From assembly GCA_031266295.1 (NCBI GenBank), contig JAISBH010000316.1:1-8287 (forward strand): a stretch of DNA of 8,287 nucleotides, read 5' to 3'. This document shows positions 5,088 through 8,287 of this stretch, piece after piece. The DNA is from Oscillospiraceae bacterium. GTDB lineage: Bacteria; Bacillota; Clostridia; Christensenellales; Aristaeellaceae. Positions within the stretch are counted from its first letter, which is position 1; the number at the start of each line of letters is the position of its first letter. Position numbers and translations under genes: made by a program. The notes under the pieces are model-generated. The model did no database searches. It saw only the letters and a program-made list of their open reading frames with translations, and was not told where the DNA came from.

Positions 5088-5819
5088 ACCCATATCGCCG
5101 GATAATCCCATCATCAGCGCCAGCGCCGCCAGCGACGCGGTTTCCGTGCGCAGTATTCTCGATCCAAGCGATACGGCCAGCACGCCCGCGCCGATCAGCC
5201 GATCCGCCTCCGCCTCGCTGACGCCGCCCTCCGGGCCGATGATAATCGATACGCTTTCCGCGTCCAACGCGCGCTTCGTAAATTGCTCCACAAAAGGTTC
5301 AACGGCTTGCTCCCACAGCAGAAACGCCGGACTGAGCCGCGCCCCTGACAATCGTTTAACCAATTCGTCAAATGAAATCAGCGGTTCAACAGGCGGGCGC
5401 CATGCCCGACCGCATTGTTTGGACGCCTCGCGGGAGACCTTGTTCCCGCGCGTGACGCGCTCGGCGGATAATTCACGTGCGTCGCACCGCGCGAATCTTA
5501 CTGGTACTATCCGATCTACGCCGAGTTCGGTGGATTTCTGGATGACCCAATCCAGTTTATCCAGTTTGGGCAGGCCCTGATAGAGAGCGACGCGCAGCCT
5601 GGGTTCTGCGGACGGCAGCGAACCGATTATTTCCGCCGTCACTCGATCGCCAACCTCGACGAGCCGCCCTTCGGCGCTGAGTCCAAGCCCGTCCAACAGA
5701 CCGACGCGCTCGCCCGCGCGCAACCGCAACACTCGCGACGCATGCGCCGCCTCATCTTGAGGCAGGGTCACCCGTGCGCCAGGCTCTATCCCCGTCAATT
5801 CCGCAAAGAATCGATGCAC
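5085..5819 (-). CDS. rsmE: 16S rRNA (uracil(1498)-N(3))-methyltransferase
   Basis: SPOUT-class, SAM-dependent methyltransferase that makes m3U1498 in helix 44 of 16S rRNA on the assembled 30S subunit. From the GTG start it has 244 residues, the usual size. An N-terminal PUA-like domain (MHRFF..., with HASRVLRLRAGE at about 26-37) is followed by the linker-helix signature KLDKLDWVIQKSTELGVD (about 87-102), EASKQCGR (131-138), and the SPOUT knot motifs IIIGPEGG (about 192-199) and SLGSRILRTETA (217-228), which bind SAM. GTG at 5819 is preferred because it gives the family-typical MHRFF opening and lies 7 nt after ATAGGGG. The in-frame TTG at 5825 would leave only 1 nt of spacing. It follows prmA by about 110 nt and its stop overlaps the mtaB ribosome-binding site. 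Confidence 0.95.
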   Translation of the reverse strand: MHRFFAELTGIEPGARVTLPQDEAAHASRVLRLRAGERVGLLDGLGLSAEGRLVEVGDRVTAEIIGSLPSAEPRLRVALYQGLPKLDKLDWVIQKSTELGVDRIVPVRFARCDARELSAERVTRGNKVSREASKQCGRAWRPPVEPLISFDELVKRLSGARLSPAFLLWEQAVEPFVEQFTKRALDAESVSIIIGPEGGVSEAEADRLIGAGVLAVSLGSRILRTETASLAALALMMGLSGDMG

Positions 5820-5826
5820 CCGCAAG

Positions 5827-5833
5827 CCCCTAT
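5827..5833 (-). promoter_or_regulatory. Ribosome-binding site deciding the rsmE start
   Basis: ATAGGGG on the minus strand lies 7 nt before GTG at 5819 but only 1 nt before TTG at 5825. Spacing and the MHRFF family N-terminus agree on GTG. Confidence 0.5.
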
Positions 5834-5930
5834 CTTTTTACCGCTATACCGCTTAACCCACAACATCCGCACATCTTAGCGCGTCTTTGAATCGCCTGCG
5901 TCGGCTCGTCCATTCAGCGGGCCTCCGGCC

Positions 5931-6896
5931 TTACCCTTTGCGCGCCACCATTGCGACCCACTCGCCCGACGTGCGCTCGCTCTCCGCTGTGAACCCCGCT
6001 CGGCGGAACGCGTCGCGCGTGTCCTCCGCGCGATCCTTGATTATCCCGGAAACGACCATCTTCCCGCCCGTGCGCAGCGCGGTGAACGCCGATGGCATCA
6101 GCCGTATAACTACATCGGCCAGTATATTCGCGATGATCAGATCTGCGCGTCCGATCACATACGCGCGCGTATCGGCGCTGTCTTCCAGACCTTCCAGCAG
6201 ATCTGCCGTGCCGGTGCGGATGAAATCGGCCAAGCCGTTGCGCTCGACATTCTCCTGCGCGACCTTAATGGCGTCGGGATCCTGATCCACGGCAAGGACG
6301 CGGCTCGCGCCCAGCTTGGCCGCCGCGATTGCGAGGATGCCGGAGCCGGTGCCCACGTCCAACGCGATATCCCCCGCCCGCACGACGTCCTCCAACAGCT
6401 CCAGCGACAGCGCCGTCGTCTCATGCGTACCCGTGCCGAACGCCATACCGGGATCCAACTCCAGCACAACGTCGGTCGGCGCGGGCGAGAAGTCCTCCCA
6501 CGACGGCTTGATGATAAGGCGGCTGCCTACCCTGAACGGCTTGAAATATTTCTTCCACGCGTCCGCCCAATCCGCGTCGTCCAGCTCGCGGGTTTCGATG
6601 GTAAGCGCGCCGACATTCAGACCGAAGCTTTCGCCAAGCAGAACATCCAGCCGTTCGCGCAAGGCCTTGACGCCTCCCGCGCGCTCGGGCGCGAACACCG
6701 CGCGAACCAGCGCGTCCTCGGGCATCCCTTTGAGCGTTTCCTCGTCGATCGTATCCCATCGCGCGGCCTCTCCGCGCTGATCCAGGTCGTTTTTGTCGAT
6801 GATGTACGCGCCCAGCGCGCCCTCCTCGCGAGCGAACTCAGCGACCAGGTCGGCTGCTTCCGTCGTCGTGTGAACCGTCGCTTCAACAAACTTCAT
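5931..6896 (-). CDS. prmA: Ribosomal protein L11 methyltransferase
   Basis: Class I SAM-dependent methyltransferase that trimethylates ribosomal protein uL11 at its N-terminus and lysines. It has 321 residues, slightly longer than the roughly 295-315 common in the family. An N-terminal substrate-recognition domain (about 1-100) precedes the linker signature DDADWADAWKKYFKP (106-120), the PrmA hallmark LDPGMAFGTGTHETT (147-161), SAM motif I LDVGTGSGILAIAA (179-192), the acidic motif II end VDQDPDA (203-209) and the catalytic-loop motif ADLIIANILA (251-260, N257). The ATG at 6896 gives the family-typical opening MKFVEATVHT. Its ribosome-binding site is weak (GGAT, 8 nt upstream), while the dnaJ stop lies only 27 nt away, so translation may depend on dnaJ. 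The dnaJ-prmA pair is conserved in Firmicutes. No motif is missing. Confidence 0.96.
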   Translation of the reverse strand: MKFVEATVHTTTEAADLVAEFAREEGALGAYIIDKNDLDQRGEAARWDTIDEETLKGMPEDALVRAVFAPERAGGVKALRERLDVLLGESFGLNVGALTIETRELDDADWADAWKKYFKPFRVGSRLIIKPSWEDFSPAPTDVVLELDPGMAFGTGTHETTALSLELLEDVVRAGDIALDVGTGSGILAIAAAKLGASRVLAVDQDPDAIKVAQENVERNGLADFIRTGTADLLEGLEDSADTRAYVIGRADLIIANILADVVIRLMPSAFTALRTGGKMVVSGIIKDRAEDTRDAFRRAGFTAESERTSGEWVAMVARKG

Positions 6897-6923
6897 AAAT
6901 GGTAATCCGTGAATTTCATCAGG

Positions 6924-8063
6924 CTATCCCTCCCGAACCGTAAACAAATCCTTCATCCGATCCAGGAAACTGCGGCGGCCTTCGTATTCCTTGCCCGTCA
7001 GCGAGTCCTCGAATTCACGCAGCAGGGATTTCTGGCGGTCGGTCAATTTCCTAGGGATGTCAACGCGTACGCGTACATATAGATCTCCCTTGCCCGTGCC
7101 CCGCAGGCTGGTGACGCCATGCCCCCGGAAGCGGAATTCGGTGTCGTTCTGGGTACCTTCCGGGATGTTGTGGGTGATTGGCCCCTCCAGCGTAGGTATC
7201 TGAATCTCGCCGCCTAGCGCGGCCTGCGTGAACGACAGCGGTATCTCGCAGAACAGGTTGTATCCCTCGCGCTTGAACAGCTTGTGCGGCTTCACCGATA
7301 TGAACACCAGCAGATCGCCGGCCGGGCCGTTCTTGCGTCCCGGCTCGCCCTTGCCGGAGATCGTCAGTCCCTGCCCGTCGTCCACACCTGCAGGGATATT
7401 GACTGTCTCGGTCTTTGTGACCCGCACGCGGCCATTGCCGCCGCACTTCGTGCAGCGGTCGATAATTATCTTGCCCGTACCCCCGCATACAGAGCAAGTG
7501 CGCACCGTCATCGTAGGCCCGAACAGTGAGTTCGTAGTGGATTTTACCTGACCCGTACCGTTGCAGGTCTTGCATCTCTCGGGGCTGGTGCCGGGCTTCG
7601 CGCCGCTGCCGCTGCACATATCACAGTTTTCTTGGCGTTGATAGCGGAATTCCTTCTTCACGCCGAACGCGGCTTCCTCGAACGTAATTGATAGATCGTA
7701 CCGCAGGTCCGCGCCGCGCTCTGGTCCGCCGCGCCTCTGCTGTCCGCCACCCGAACCGAAGAACATGTCAAATATGCTGTCGATACCGCCCGAGCCGCCG
7801 AACCCGTTGAAATCGAACCCGCCCATGCCTCCTTGACCGAAGCCCTCGTGGCCGAACTGGTCGTACCTCGCGCGCTTCTGCGGGTCGGAAAGCACCTCGT
7901 ACGCTTCGTTGACTTCCTTGAAGCGCGTCTCAGCCCCTTTGTCGTTCGGGTGCAGATCTGGGTGATACTGCTTGGCCTTTTTCCTGAACGCGGCCTTTAT
8001 ATCAGCGTCCGAGGCGCTCTTGGTTATCTCAAGAACCTCGTAATAGTCTCGCTTCGATGCCAT
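6924..8063 (-). CDS. dnaJ: Chaperone protein DnaJ (type I Hsp40)
   Basis: Co-chaperone that delivers unfolded clients to DnaK and stimulates its ATPase. The 379 residues are a normal type I length. Order: J domain (about 6-70) with the DnaK-activating HPD at 34-36; a Gly/Phe-rich region (about 71-110, ending GSGGGQQRRGG); the first substrate-binding strand region; a zinc-finger domain with all four CxxCxGxG repeats (C147/C150, C164/C167, C190/C193, C204/C207); and the C-terminal beta domains and dimerisation tail (about 220-379). The ATG has GGAG 8 nt upstream. A promoter lies 44-72 bases upstream and no dnaK end is visible in the 224 bases before it, so dnaJ appears to start this transcription unit. 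No CIRCE (HrcA) dyad is seen in that upstream stretch. Confidence 0.98.
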   Translation of the reverse strand: MASKRDYYEVLEITKSASDADIKAAFRKKAKQYHPDLHPNDKGAETRFKEVNEAYEVLSDPQKRARYDQFGHEGFGQGGMGGFDFNGFGGSGGIDSIFDMFFGSGGGQQRRGGPERGADLRYDLSITFEEAAFGVKKEFRYQRQENCDMCSGSGAKPGTSPERCKTCNGTGQVKSTTNSLFGPTMTVRTCSVCGGTGKIIIDRCTKCGGNGRVRVTKTETVNIPAGVDDGQGLTISGKGEPGRKNGPAGDLLVFISVKPHKLFKREGYNLFCEIPLSFTQAALGGEIQIPTLEGPITHNIPEGTQNDTEFRFRGHGVTSLRGTGKGDLYVRVRVDIPRKLTDRQKSLLREFEDSLTGKEYEGRRSFLDRMKDLFTVREG

Positions 8064-8106
8064 GATTCACGCTCCGGATGGGTTTTTGGAGGAAACAGGA
8101 CAATAT

Positions 8107-8135
8107 ATCATAATACCATATGCGCAATAATGCAA
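8107..8135 (-). promoter_or_regulatory. Predicted sigma-A-type promoter of dnaJ
   Basis: On the minus strand TTGCAT (8135-8130) is separated by 17 bases from TATGAT (8112-8107). The -10 matches five of six consensus bases and the -35 matches three of six, with ideal spacing. A start near 8100 would give a leader of about 37 bases. This would drive dnaJ-prmA-rsmE-mtaB-hinT. No heat-shock operator is recognisable next to it. Confidence 0.6.
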
Positions 8136-8215
8136 GCGATCGCCGCGGCAATTCCAAATTTAGAATTCCACAAATGTGTCTGGGATGCCATACGAGTCGC
8201 TGCGGCGGGACGCTG

Positions 8216-8233
8216 TTCGATCTGCGGATCGAA
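8216..8233 (-). other. Perfect 7-bp hairpin upstream of dnaJ
   Basis: TTCGATC (8216-8222) and GATCGAA (8227-8233) enclose a 4-base loop. No U-run follows on either strand, so a classic intrinsic terminator is excluded. A minus-strand frame open from the window edge ends at TAA 8242-8240, 6 bases before this stem, so it may mark the end of an upstream gene that is otherwise outside the window. The remaining bases between the hairpin and the dnaJ promoter show nothing recognisable. Confidence 0.4.
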
Positions 8234-8287
8234 TGCGCTTTAAGTTACTTGCGCCCCGCCACTATGACGTAAGTTGACTATTCCATT

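Noticed and set aside
4293..5105. 270-codon plus-strand open frame opposite mtaB
   Set aside because: It lies entirely antisense to mtaB, whose motifs are complete, and its translation is Arg/His/Ala-rich with no recognisable domain. It is a high-GC shadow frame.
5826..5930. Possible terminator in the prmA-rsmE gap (GGCC-GGA-GGCC)
   Set aside because: Only a 4-bp stem with no U-tract. The gap shows no promoter and the genes are probably co-transcribed.
7833..8243. 136-codon plus-strand open frame across the dnaJ start and promoter
   Set aside because: It overlaps the conserved J domain in antisense and has no start context or domain.
8240..8287. Minus-strand frame open from the right edge, ending at TAA (15 visible codons)
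   Set aside because: Too short to identify and not like a DnaK C-terminus. It could be the tail of an upstream gene, but nothing beyond the nearby hairpin supports it.
8064..8287. CIRCE (HrcA operator) upstream of dnaJ
   Set aside because: I looked for the 9-bp TTAGCACTC/GAGTGCTAA dyad and found no match in this stretch.

Overview
The window reads as a Clostridia-like Bacillota (Firmicutes) chromosome segment of moderate-to-high GC. The main reason is gene order. All recognised genes lie on the minus strand in the order dnaJ > prmA > rsmE > mtaB > HIT protein > rpsU, which is the conserved Firmicutes block downstream of dnaK (B. subtilis dnaJ-yqeT-yqeU-yqeV-...-rpsU). The Rho protein, with its very long disordered insert, also resembles Rho of several uncultured or gut Clostridia. 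This is an inference from family knowledge, not a database result.

Layout in transcription order (right to left). At 8287-8064 there is an upstream intergenic stretch with a short perfect hairpin and a good sigma-A-type promoter for dnaJ; no dnaK is visible. At 8063-3336 there is a tight five-gene run: DnaJ co-chaperone, ribosomal protein L11 methyltransferase, 16S rRNA m3U1498 methyltransferase, tRNA ms2t6A37 methylthiotransferase and a HIT-family nucleotide hydrolase. At 3335-2951 rpsU (57 aa ribosomal protein bS21) has its own near-consensus promoter and a structured leader. A 10-bp GC-rich hairpin without a U-tract follows rpsU. At 2898-2572 there is a long leader, richer in A/T than the genes, with no convincing gene. 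At 2571-166 lies an 801-residue Rho termination factor, about twice the usual size. At 165-1 there are competing inverted repeats, then a strong ribosome-binding site and a possible GTG start of a gene that runs off the left edge.

The genes share a theme of proteostasis and ribosome or tRNA maturation, followed by transcription termination. Start codons are often not ATG: rho uses TTG, and rsmE and mtaB are best read from GTG codons preceded by in-frame TTG codons. No mobile elements, CRISPR arrays, tRNAs or rRNAs were seen.

I do not see a clearly new biological system. The part most worth a second look is rho: a roughly 335-residue low-complexity insert with an AT-hook-like motif and a section carrying repeated Arg-aromatic pairs, behind an unusually long leader.
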